DNA of 64,000 nucleotides from Allomyces macrogynus ATCC 38327. Taxonomy: Eukaryota > Blastocladiomycota > Blastocladiomycetes > Blastocladiales > Blastocladiaceae. Of the stretch, positions 32,501 to 41,997 are shown in pieces (positions within the stretch are counted from its first letter, which is position 1; the number at the start of each line of letters is the position of its first letter). The stretch covers positions 11,611-75,610 of the forward strand of contig GG745389.1 of NCBI GenBank assembly GCA_000151295.1, given 5' to 3'. A program made the translations under genes and the position numbers. Under the pieces are notes generated by a model, which was given only the letters and a program-made list of their open reading frames with translations, made no database searches and was not told the DNA's origin.

Positions 32501-35465
32501 TTCGGCCAAGCAACTGTTTGCGCTCAACACGGACCCGAGCACGTCCAAGTCGAACGTATTTGCATTGCACGGCGTCGTCTACGACGCGACGGGCTACTTA
32601 CACCCGAACGTGGCCGGCTTCTCGCAGCAAAAGTACCTGAACCTGCGCGGGACGGCCGATGCGCAGGCGTTTTTCCCGCGGTGGGATCCGAGCACGGGCG
32701 CGGCGCCCGCCGTCTGTGGGACGGGGCGCACGTTTGACGTGACGCAAATGGACGCGGCGAAATGCACGACGCGCGCGTTGACGGCCAGCAATTACACGGC
32801 CTATTGCCACGACTACATTTCGCTGGCGAACAAAGTGCTCTACCGGGACCCGAAGCTCGGGTGGGCGCGGTACGGGACAATGGCGTACGCGCTCGGCGAG
32901 ATTTCGCTGCATGCGAGTTCCGAGTCGGCGTGGATCGTGATTCGGGACAAGGTGTATGACGTGACGGCACTGCTCGGGCCGAACTCGCCGCTGCCATCGG
33001 TGCAGGTCGACTTGCTCGCGGCCAATGCCGGCAAGGATATTTCGACGTACGGCGCGACCTACGTGAACGTCGGGTGTCTCGACGCGACAGCCTACATTGG
33101 CGTGGTCGACCGGCGCGACCAGACGGTGTGCATGGTCGGCCAGTACATTTTGATGGGGGTCACGTATATCATGGTCGCAGTCATGGTGATTAAGTTCCTG
33201 TCGGCGTTGCAGCTCGGTTCCAAGCGGCGGCCCGAAGACATTGACCGGTTTGTGATCATGCAAGTGCCGTGCTATTCCGAGTCGACCGAGTCGTTGAAAA
33301 AGACGATCGACTCGCTGTCGCTCACGTCCTACAACGACACGCGCAAACTGCTCTTCATTGTCGCCGACGGCATGGTCAAGGGGTCCGGCAACGATAAGCC
33401 CACGCCCGACTTGGTGCTCGATATCCTCGGCGTGCCCGATGCGGACCGCAACGCGCAGCCGTTCTCGTACCACGCGATTGGCGAAGGGTCCAAGGCGCAC
33501 AACAAGGGCAAGGTCTACTCGGGTCTTTACCGGATCCAAGGGCGCGCCGTGCCCTACATGGTGGTCGTAAAGTGCGGTACGGAAAAGGAGACGGCCAAGG
33601 CTGGTAACCGTGGCAAGCGTGACTCGCAAATGGTTCTGATGCGGTTCCTGAACAAGGTGTTCTTCAACGCACCCATGACCCCGCTCGAGCTCGAAATGTA
33701 CCGGCACATTCGCAACGTGATTGGCGTGCCGCCGGGCAGCTACGAGTTCTTGCTTTGCGTCGATGCCGATACGGAGGTTGGGCCCGAGTGCTTGACGCGG
33801 CTCATTTCGGCCTGCATCAACGACTCGAAGATCATGGGGCTCTGCGGCGAGACCAAGATTGCGAATGAAAAGCAGACGTGGGTGACGATGATCCAGGTCT
33901 ACGAGTACTACATCTCGCATCATCTGGCCAAGGTACGCTTCGCAGTTTTTATCTGAACGATGCCGCGACGCCAACTGACGCAATGCGCTCGATGTAGGCG
34001 TTCGAGTCGCTCTTCGGGTCCGTGACGTGCTTGCCTGGGTGCTTCTGTATGTACAAGCTCTACTCGACGCGCAACGACAAGCGCACGCCGCTCGTGATCG
34101 CGCCGCAAATCATCCAGGACTACTCGGAGCCGAACGTCGACACGCTGCACAAGAAGAACTTGCTCATGCTCGGCGAGGATCGGTACTTGACGACGCTGCT
34201 GCTCAAGCACTTCCCCGAGTACAAGATGAAGTTCACGCCCGACTCGTGGTGCTTGACGATCGTGCCGGAAAAGTTTTCGATCTTGTTGTCGCAGCGCCGC
34301 CGGTGGATCAACTCGACCATTCACAACTTGTTTGAGTTGACGACCGTGAGGTACGCCGTTATTTGATCTTCAACGTCGTTTTGGGTGGGCTCTAATCAGT
34401 TCTTTGGTGCGACCCCCCCCCCCCCCCTAGCGACCTGTGCGGGTGCCTCATCTTCTCGATGCGGTTTGTCGTGCTGCTCGACCTGTTTGCGACGCTCGTC
34501 ATGCCGGCGAGTGTCGGGTACCTAGCCTACATGCTCTACCTGGTCGCGCAGGACTCGGAGGCGCACAAGCAGGCTCTGATTCTCGTCGGCGTCACGTACG
34601 GTCTGCAAGCCGTGATTTTCCTGATCAAGCGCCAGTGGCAGCACATTGGATGGATGATCATCCATATTATTGCGATGCCCGTCTTCTACATGTACATTCC
34701 GCTCTACTCGGTACGCATTTCCCTCTCTCTCTTTCCCGTCGGCGGCCGTCAGCTGACCCGACACGTGTGATTGTCTAGTTCTGGCACTTTGACGACTTTT
34801 CGTGGGGCGCGACGCGCCGGATTGAGGGCGATTCGGGCAAGGGCGGGCACGAGGGCGACAACGACCAGTTTGATCCGGCCACGATCCCGACGGCCAAGTG
34901 GGACGACTACAAGCGGCTCAAGCGCACCGAGGCGTCGCTCATGGAAATTGCCAAGTCGGCCGACGTGCTGAACGCGCCGCCCACGACGACGACCACGAGC
35001 CCGCGCAAGGTCGGCAAAATGAACGGCAAGTCGCCGTCCCTGGCCAACCTGCGCAGTGCCGCGTCGACGACGGCCGACGGCGGGGTCGAGCTCGGCGTCT
35101 ACTCGTCGGCGGCGAACCTGTTGGCGCTGAACAAGAGCATGTCGATGAGCAACATGCTGACGCCCGCAACAGGCAAGATGGGGTCGATGGTCGGCATGTC
35201 GCCGTCGATGAACCAGCTGTTTGCGCCGCCGTCGGCCGCGTCGGCGGCCGTTTCACGTGTCGGGGTGGCTGCGCCGCCAGGGATGCCGACGGATCACGAG
35301 ATTTGGGCGGCGGTGCGCGCGATCATGATGGCGCACGACTTGGCGACGCTGACCAAGAAGAAGGTGCGCGCCGAGTTGGCGGCGCGGTTCCAGGTGGATT
35401 TGGCGAGTCGTCGCGAAGTGATCAATGCGTGTATCGAGGCGGTGCTGGCGGAGATGCCGTGTTGA
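29519..35465 (+). CDS. Chitin synthase with myosin-like head (class V/VII type)
   Basis: Six exons (29519-29922, 29989-30425, 30493-33932, 33998-34350, 34431-34710, 34779-35465) give 1866 residues with all phases closing; introns are 65-80 nt. The first roughly 750 residues match a myosin motor domain ([40 protein letters not shown]), but the P-loop GESGSGKS is replaced by HTTGLGTH. Membrane helices near residue 920, a cytochrome b5-like region ([15 protein letters not shown]) and the synthase core follow: [31 protein letters not shown] and SQRRRWINS. More membrane helices and [13 protein letters not shown] precede a DEK_C domain at about 1808-1862. The enzyme polymerises UDP-GlcNAc into chitin at the plasma membrane. 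Substrate-site motifs are intact, so activity is expected; the head probably does not hydrolyse ATP. Confidence 0.95.
34413..34427 (+). repeat. Run of 15 C directly before a 3' splice site
   Basis: Fifteen C followed by TAG end the fourth intron of the chitin synthase gene. The run takes the place of the polypyrimidine tract. Confidence 0.85.
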
Positions 35466-35741
35466 TTGATTGGCGGGAGAAGGGAGAAGACTTGGGACGC
35501 GGACGGTGGTGGAGGAGACTTGAGCGGGGGAATTAGCTGATAGGTAAGGGCCTCGGATAGGGAATTCACTGTTTGCTCCTTTGCTTCTCCGGTCGTTGAG
35601 TGGTGAACGGCTTCGGCTGAGGGAAGGCTGGTCGACCAAAGCAGAGAAAAGAAGTGATCGTTCCGACGGCACGACTCGGCTCATCCGAATATATATCAAA
35701 TGCTTTTGTGGGAGGTTGTCTCCCACAAAGGCAAGTCAAAT
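35466..35741. other. 3' flank of the chitin synthase gene
   Basis: No gene is seen between the stop and the first tRNA-Gln fragment. Sequence becomes AT-richer near 35,690. Confidence 0.4.
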
Positions 35742-35756
35742 CGGTCCCAGAGTGTA
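35742..35756 (+). repeat. tRNA-Gln 5' fragment
   Basis: The 15 bases ggtcccagagtgtag match the start of the neighbouring tRNA-Gln with one difference. The rest of the tRNA is missing. It lies 94 bases upstream of the complete gene. Confidence 0.55.
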
Positions 35757-35835
35757 GAGACGAGGTTTATTAGCAAACTCCTTATGCCACAGTGCGACAA
35801 GATTGCCACTAGGAGACATAAAATGCGAATCAAGC

Positions 35836-35908
35836 GGTCCCATAGTGTAGTGGTTTAGCACCCTGGACTTTGAATCCAGTAACCTGAGTTCGAATCTCAG
35901 TGGGACTG
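35836..35908 (+). tRNA. tRNA-Gln (TTG anticodon)
   Basis: The cloverleaf can be folded by eye: acceptor GGTCCCA with TGGGACT, D arm around AGTGGTTTAGCA, anticodon stem CTGGA/TCCAG with loop CTTTGAA (anticodon TTG), and T arm CTGAG-TTCGAAT-CTCAG. Length is 73. Compared with the copy at 46.75 kb it has one extra T in the D loop and a G-T first acceptor pair instead of G-C. It may therefore be slightly degenerate. There is no intron. Confidence 0.85.
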
Positions 35909-36519
35909 TTAAAGATGTCCTTGCGCAAGTCGAAGAGATGGTAGGCAACTGATTATTTTTTTGTGAATGCCCTTTTTATCCAGCAAACATCCAGTATTTA
36001 TCTCGTTTTTGTCGATCCGAAAATCTGTTCGCGGTTCGTTTCGCAAATCGGTCGTCGTGATCTGTTGAGAACAAATATGATCGTAATTATCGCATCCTGA
36101 TGCCTGTGACTCCTTTGGCACCATTGCACTTCGTCCATGGAAGGCAAAGAGTGCAACGGATGAACACTCGGAAAGAGTGAACAGTGCTTCCCCTGAGTTC
36201 AAATCTCAGTGGCAGTGAAAGTAAACAGTCGTGCGTTGATGATGAGTCGCAACTTGCGGCCGTCTGGCTTCGGTAATGCCACGATTCCAATGTTTTTGAT
36301 CGTGTGGATTCCATTGTGCTCGTCCGCCAAGTGGGCTCGTGGTTAATCCTGATGTGACTTGCTTGCAACTCATGCAACCTTCACCTCTTTATCAGTGAAC
36401 GGAGCGGACGTGCACTTTTTGCTGCAACAGATGGAGTGCTGACCGAACATTAATCCATAACCCACGTTTCTACCCCTGGTGTCCATGCAAGAACAAGTTC
36501 TTCGAGCCATTGACCAAAC
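35909..36519. other. AT-richer intergenic DNA with a tRNA fragment
   Basis: About 600 bases without a gene. It includes a run of T after 35,955 and a 3' tRNA-Gln fragment at 36,191-36,217, annotated separately. Confidence 0.45.
36191..36217 (+). repeat. tRNA-Gln 3' fragment (T arm)
   Basis: The sequence ccctgagttcaaatctcagt plus ggcagtg repeats the T arm and 3' acceptor strand of tRNA-Gln with few changes. The 5' half is absent. It is one of four such fragments within 4.2 kb. Confidence 0.65.
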
Positions 36520-36936
36520 TCAGCGACAGTTGGCTGGATCGTAACAGAACCGACCGTCCAAATGCACGCTCATCCAATTCAAAAAACACGACGCGAACTT
36601 CCGCGACGACCGTACTGGATCACGACCATGGTCGTGGCGCGTCGCGTTGGTAAATATCAGCGTCAGCAGTGGTACATCACACGCGCGACCCACACTCGTT
36701 AGCCTCGCCGCTGGCACACGCCGGAAACGGCAGGGGCCGTGATGCTTGCCAGGTCGGCGACCACGCGCAAAATCGTCGACCGCGTTCTTCATGGGCGTGG
36801 CAGCCGCTTCGGCGCGTCGGGCGAGGTGCACGCGCGCGTCCATATTGCGCTCTTGGGCATGTGCGACGAGTTCTTGCAGCCGCGCGTCGACGTTGGCTGC
36901 GAGCGTGGGTGGCGGCGGTGCGCGTGCGTCGGCCAT
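36520..36936 (-). pseudogene. N-terminal half of a multi-copy family member
   Basis: The frame starts MADARAPPPPTLAANVDARL and continues QELVAHAQERNMDARVHLAR, then RRAEAAATPMKNAVDDFA. This aligns with the N-termini of the copies at 37.2-38.2 kb (ALVAQATDHTTAARAQLVSR) and 50.26 kb (ALVTHAQAHHQATRRFLVER). After about 60 residues the similarity ends and no C-terminal module is found. It is a 3'-truncated copy, in tandem with the next two. Confidence 0.6.
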
Positions 36937-37202
36937 GGTGTTGCGCAGTCGAGGATGGTCGAAGAGGGTCCATCAAGGATGGTCGAGGAGCGATCGAGAA
37001 AGAGAAGACAAAGAGGTGGACAGCAGACAAGGTCGGCACTCTCACGCCTCTTGTGTTCCAGTCCAACGATCGACCAATCATGGATGAGACATGAATATTA
37101 ACAGTGCGACCACGCTCCAACGTCATGGTCGATGCTCTCCATGGCCGCGCGCACCATTCCACCATCTGCGTTCCCCATCAATCGAGTTCCGCGCCATGCT
37201 CC

Positions 37203-38230
37203 TTAATGCCACTGGCGCACGCCAAACACAAACCCGCTCTCGGCTTCTGGCTCCTCGTAACCATGACAGCACGGTCCGTGCGTCACGCCCTGCGCAAGGC
37301 CACACGTCCGGCAGGACCACCCAAACTCCTTGGACACGCCGACCTTGGCCATGAGCTCGTCGTTCCAGACGAGTGGGCGCACGCCAGGGCAGAGGCGGGA
37401 TAGGAGCGCGCTATCAATGTCGCGCAGCAGCACCATATCGAACCGGCTCTGCGTGATCTCAAACAGCATCCTGCGCGCGTAGCAAAGCGTGCAGTAGTCT
37501 TCGTTCAAGAGCGCGAGCAGGGCCTCGTCAATCGCGTAAGCCACTGGCATGCCATTGGCAGGTTCGCATGGTGTTGGCGCGCGGCCAGGAACAGCGGCAC
37601 CATCAATGTCGCTCGCGTCTCGCATCATCATCGCGCTCGCCGTGAGCTTCCTCATTCCGGACCTCCTCAAACAGCTCGTCTTCTTGGCAGTCGCTGCCGT
37701 TGAACTCAACCTGGTCCTCCATGTCGTGCTCCTCGTCATCGACCTCCTCCTCCTTATCGTCAGCGGCTTCGTCGACTTCACACCGATCAGGTAATACTGG
37801 TGCCTCCTCCACTTGAACCGTGCGTGTTCGCGCGGCCTGGTCGGCGGCCACCGCCATTTGATACTCAGCAACAGCCGCCACCACCTTGGCATCCGTGAGC
37901 GCCACGACGTTGACAGCCACGCTCCATTCTGTCTCAAAATTCGCCTGGACGGCGTGCGCCTGTGTGTGCATGTCGCACAAAACGTGCACTAGTGGGGTCA
38001 GCCCAAGTACGATCATGGCCATGGTCGCGACCAGATAGATCCACGACCGCGTGCAAATCGTCGAGCGTGTGAGCCATGGCTGAGACGCTGTCCTTGGCGC
38101 GTGAAACAAGCTGCGCGCGCGCGGCGGTCGTGTGGTCGGTCGCTTGCGCGACAAGCGCGTGCAAGTGCGCATCGTCGATGGCGGCAGCAGCGGCGGCGGC
38201 GGCGGGCGGTGGGACGCGTTCGTGGGCCAT
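37203..38230 (-). pseudogene. Multi-copy family member with two frame breaks
   Basis: The N-terminal frame (from 38230, MAHERVPPPAAAA) has ALVAQATDHTTAARAQLVSR and AKDSVSAMAHTLDDLH. A shift near 38,030 leads to VLCDMHTQAHAVQANFETEW and a Glu/Asp-rich linker. Another shift near 37,640 leads to the module: CYARRMLFEITQSRFDMV, LVWNDELMAKVGVSK, CRTCGLA, PCCHGY and FVFGVRQWH. The subfamily FEITQ variant of the F-x2-TG loop is shared with the copies at 38.5 and 50.26 kb. Probably dead, unless the breaks are spliced out. Confidence 0.6.
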
Positions 38231-38512
38231 GATGGTGGTGAGTAGGGTCGGGAGAAGAGTTCAACGAAAAAGAGAGAGAGGGCGTACACTGGGAGAGAAA
38301 GGGAGGAGCTTGACGACGGGAATGCAGCCCATAAGAGTTCTGGGGCTAGGTGCTAGTCAACTCTGAGATTCCTCGTCCATCGCAACATGGTTCAACCACG
38401 CATTCCATTTCACAAAATAGAAACACGGCCGCACCGGATACAATTCATGGTCGCGGCGCGTCGTCTTACCCAGCTCGTCGGCCGTCATCCAGCACCGCAT
38501 TGCCTGCACCCA

Positions 38513-39274
38513 TCAGCGCCGCCGCCGGCGCACGCCAAACACGACGAGCCCGCAGTCCACAGCTGTCGGCCGCCGACTCCAATCGTCGCAGCACGCCGTG
38601 CGCGTCGAGTAGGGCGCGTGGCCGCACGCGATGCAGAACCGCGCATACTCCATGGTCACGGCGACGTGGGCCATGAGCGCGTCGTTCCAGCAGCCAAGCC
38701 GGATCGTGCGGCCGGCGCCAGAGTCGGCGAGTTGAAAGTGCTGGCACTTGTAACTGCAGCAAGGGCCGAGTGCCAAATCGAGGTCCTGCAAGGGCACCGT
38801 GTCGCGATGGTCCTGCGTGATTTCAAACTTGGCCGCTGGTCCGCACATGAGCTTGTCATACTCGTCCTCGACGAGCGACGCGAGCAAACTCGCGTTGATT
38901 GCGGGCACTGGCACGTCCATCGGCGCACACGCGGGCACTCCAGGACCTTCGTCATCGCTCGTGTCGCTGTACTCGCTCGCGTCGTCGCTATCCAGGTCCT
39001 CGTCGGCCGTGTCGCTGTCATAGTCGATGTCGTCGTCGCTATCCTGGCCCGACACATAGTCCTTGTCGTCCTCGTCGTCCTCGTCAAGGTGCTCTTGACT
39101 GTTGAAGACGCTGCGGTCCTCATTCCTGCCCTCCACATCGGCCTCCTCGTCGCCGTCGCATTGGCTCCGCTTACGGGACGGCGGCCGATCAGGTTCATCG
39201 AGCGCAAGTGGGATCAGCGGCGCGTCCACCGTCGGTGCTCCACACGCTGCTGTTGCACGACTGCCAAAGGTCAA
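38513..39274 (-). pseudogene. C-terminal part of a multi-copy family member, no start codon
   Basis: A single frame of about 250 codons has no ATG near its beginning. It carries an NLS-like PPSRKRSQ, a long acidic stretch (DEDDEDDKDYVSGQDSDDD and more), then the module: AKFEITQDHRDTVPLQDL, CWNDALMAHVAV, FCIACGHAPY, TACCDDW and VVFGVRRRRR. The N-terminal helical segment is missing, so it looks 5'-truncated. A decayed IWR1 fragment lies just upstream (39.48-39.72 kb). Confidence 0.6.
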
Positions 39275-39475
39275 GTTCGTTTAAAAAGCACCGTAGGAGA
39301 TAGTTGGAAGTGAAGCGCATTGTTCGCGGAAATCGGAATCTGCTCCAGAAAAATTGTCTCATCGCTTTGTTACTCAAGATCTGCTGCCGTTTCACTTTTC
39401 TCAGAGCCGATGCTGAAGAACGCTTGCATTGATCGATCACTCGACCCGCACACGTCCTCCTCATCCGGTGCCAGA

Positions 39476-39661
39476 TTAATACGACTCACCATTCGAATCG
39501 TCGCCTGAATTGGCCCCATTGTGCGCGACATTCCCAACCGCCACTGTGGCCGGCCACCAGGATCGCATCTTCGACTGAATCGACAAGGCGGCGGGAACTT
39601 GTGTCATGGTCGCGTGCGTGTCGTTGGTCCTGCGAATGATCAGACGGCTGGTGGTGGGCAC
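39476..39661 (-). pseudogene. Decayed duplicate of the C-terminal part of IWR1
   Basis: On the minus strand the frame reads MPTTSRLIIRRTNDTHA and later AHNGANSGDDSNGESY. This aligns with DLPTTGRVIVLGTDYTDA and GNDSDDDSNAESYY of the intact IWR1 gene 0.8 kb away. Nucleotide similarity (cgactc..cattcgaatcgtcg) extends over about 220 bases. The homology stops abruptly at a tRNA-Gln fragment. Confidence 0.75.
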
Positions 39662-39702
39662 GTCCGTCGTGGACGATGGCTATAGGACGGATAGGGACGA
39701 GT

Positions 39703-39732
39703 ACCCTGAGGTCGAGTCTCAGAGGCCCCATT
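39703..39732 (+). repeat. tRNA-Gln 3' fragment
   Basis: The sequence ccctgaggtcgagtctcag followed by aggcccc is a diverged T arm and acceptor strand of tRNA-Gln. It lies at the edge of the IWR1 fragment. Confidence 0.5.
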
Positions 39733-39863
39733 ATCGCGTTTTACCACACTTCCTTGCCTGCGGGTAGTTTTTGGCATGGCCAGCGTGAGCCAATAGCTTT
39801 CCCTTACACGTCGCCCTTGTCAGCTTCCAAATATTAAATAGCGAGGAATGCGCCAGTTGATAT

Positions 39864-39900
39864 CTTTGAATTCTGGAACCTCGGTTCGACTCTCAGCAGG
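39864..39900 (+). repeat. tRNA-Gln fragment (anticodon and T arms)
   Basis: The sequence ctttgaattctggaacctcg followed by gttcgactctcagcaggg follows tRNA-Gln from its anticodon loop (CTTTGAA) through the T arm. The 5' half is lost. It is too damaged to be functional. Confidence 0.55.
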
Positions 39901-40222
39901 GCAAAAACGGTGAGTTGAACAAGACTGGTCGGATCGTCTTGCCAAAGTCGTCGAAATTTTGTTCCCGGTTGTAACTCTCAAGAATCTTTGTGTTGCCGTT
40001 AACGACGTCTTTCCAAACGACCTGCATCCCAGCCTTGTTCCAATGTCGTTCGTCTCCACTGCGTTGGACCTGAATTCGTACGCGCCAGCAAATCAAGCGG
40101 CAGCACCAACGTGGGCCGATTCTCCTTACCAAGGCGGAACGTTTTGAGAACGAGACAGAGCTCCAAAGGTCGCAGAAAACATCATACGAACACGGCACAT
40201 TTCTTGCTCATACTCATAACCA

Positions 40223-41439
40223 TCAGTCCTCATCCTCATCCTCCTCCCTCATCCACGGCCACCCCCGCCCAGCACCATTTCTCCCCGCCGCCGGGACCAC
40301 GCGCCGCGTCGGCCCAAACCCGCTCGGCCGATGCCACGCATCGTCCTCCCTTTCCCACTCATCCCCCTCCTCCTCGTCCTCGTCACCCCCAAACCCCCCG
40401 TCGCCCTCCTCGCCCTCGCTCCACCACGCGTCCTCCTCATCCGGGTAATCATTGCCGTAATACGACTCGGCATTCGAATCGTCGTCCGAATCATTCCCAT
40501 CGTGCGCGTTGTTCCCGCCCGCGGCCGCGGCGAGGATCGCTTCTGCCGCGACCGGATCAACCAGGCGCCCCGAGTTGGCGTCGGTGTAGTCGGTACCGAG
40601 CACGATGACGCGGCCGGTGGTCGGCAGGTCGTCGACGAGGTCGGTCACGTCGTAGGACAGTTTCAGGACGGTCGAGGTCGGGGACGGGTCGGTCGCGGAG
40701 GACGCGTCGGCGTAGTAGTAGTCGTAGACGTACTCGTCGTCGTCGTCGTCCACCTCGGGCGCGGTGCGGGTCGGTGCGGCGGCGGCGGTGGGTGGGGTGG
40801 TGGCGGTGGTGGCGGTGCCGGCAAGTTCGGCGGCCGCATGCGGGTCGGTGACGTGAAGGTACTGGTGCAGCATCGCCATGAACCCGTCCATGTCCAGGTG
40901 CACGTCCGGGTTCGCGGCAGTCGGCTGCACCTCGGCCGCCCGGCGCACGCGCGGGATCCCCAAACTCGTCCACGTCCTGCCCCCTCCCCCTGTACTTGCA
41001 CCTTCCTTGTCGTCGCCGTCGGCGCCGTCGCCACCCTTCTTGTCTCAATCTCAATACACTCCCCGGCCACCGCCGACGCCAAATGGTACACGCGCGGCGC
41101 GACGGCCGTCGGCGGCTGCGCAACCGCGCTGGGTGTCGGCGGGCGGCGTGGCGGGACGAGCGTCGCGGAGGTCGATTCGGTCCGTGCGCGACGGTAGACG
41201 ACTTGACGGACGCGCGCGCGCTTGGCGGCAGTGCCGAGGTCCTGGTCCGCAGTGCGGGGCGCCATGACGAGCACGTCCTGTGGTTCTTCGCGCCGCTTGC
41301 GCTTGACACGGAGCATCGGGGCCGTCGCGTCGGGGCCGGGGATGCCAACGGTCGGGCTCGCGCCGGCGGCGGCGGCGGGCGCGGGCGAGGGTGCGGCAGT
41401 GGTTGGCGGCATCGTGGAAGGACTGGGAGTGCCGATCAT
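40223..41439 (-). CDS. IWR1: IWR1-like factor for RNA polymerase II assembly/nuclear import
   Basis: Two exons (41058-41439, 40223-40989) joined by a 68-nt intron (GTATTG...TACAG, phase 1) give 382 residues starting MIGTPSPSTMPPTT. The N-terminal motif MLRVKRKRREEPQDVLVMAP is the Iwr1 signature, KRARVRQVVYRRARTES follows, and the C-terminal acidic core has YVYDYYYAD and DSDDDSNAESYYGNDYPDEE. Iwr1 binds RNA polymerase II and carries it into the nucleus using an N-terminal import signal; that role is known from the yeast protein and inferred here. The C-terminal tail is very acidic and ends EEDEDED. The intron choice is the only one I found that restores phase, so its borders are tentative. Confidence 0.8.
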
Positions 41440-41997
41440 GGCACACACGCGCGGGGACGACGAGATCGTTTTGGAACGAGCGGTTGGGCGGAACGACGAG
41501 CGGGAGCTGGGAGCGTTCGATTGCAGGCAGCCGCGGGCGGGTCGCGCGCGATGATATGTATGGGGATGAACGAGCTGCGGTTGTGCGACGTGGTGCAACG
41601 GCGCCGTAATCCTGCTGGCGCTGCTGACGACGAGCGGGCGGCATGCCACCTGCCGCCGTTGCGGTTCGCTGCGGTGGCCTGCGGTGGAGCCGTGCGCGCC
41701 GACGTCCACCTGACGGCACGTTGGACGTTGCGGGGTGGCGGAAGGCGAAGGAGACGTGTCTGCGAGACGGCTGGCCCGGCGCGAATGGGAGCCAGGTCGC
41801 CCTCGGCAATCAGCGGGAGGACCGATGCGTCGGCCCTGATCTCAACGAGGGCGCGTCCTCCCAATGCGCCCACTCCCCCAAGGTGCGCTGGTAACGATGT
41901 ATACTCGAGTGGCAATAACGACAACTCCGGCAAAAGCAACGTCAAAACAAGATCTCCGCGCACTTTCCTCCCTCCCTCCCATCCGCGCGCGCGGTCT
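41440..41997. other. Intergenic between IWR1 and UPF0658
   Basis: Both neighbours are on the minus strand. The stretch should contain the IWR1 promoter and the UPF0658 3' UTR. CpG-rich open frames pass through it but none has a recognisable motif. Confidence 0.45.

Larger units (their letters stand above)
39275..40222. other. Gene-free DNA with duplicated fragments
   Basis: The stretch contains a decayed IWR1 fragment and two tRNA-Gln fragments, each annotated separately. No intact gene is seen. It is AT-richer than the coding DNA. Confidence 0.5.

Noticed and set aside
32598..33983. A 461-codon minus-strand frame inside the chitin synthase gene
   Set aside because: It lies opposite the catalytic core and has no motif of its own.
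35742..39900. A CRISPR array or phage-type attachment sites at the tRNA fragments
   Set aside because: The genome is eukaryotic by intron and gene content; fragments are irregularly spaced and unequal.
39893..40198. A minus-strand frame of 101 codons before IWR1
   Set aside because: It overlaps a tRNA fragment, lacks known motifs, and its composition does not match coding DNA in this window.
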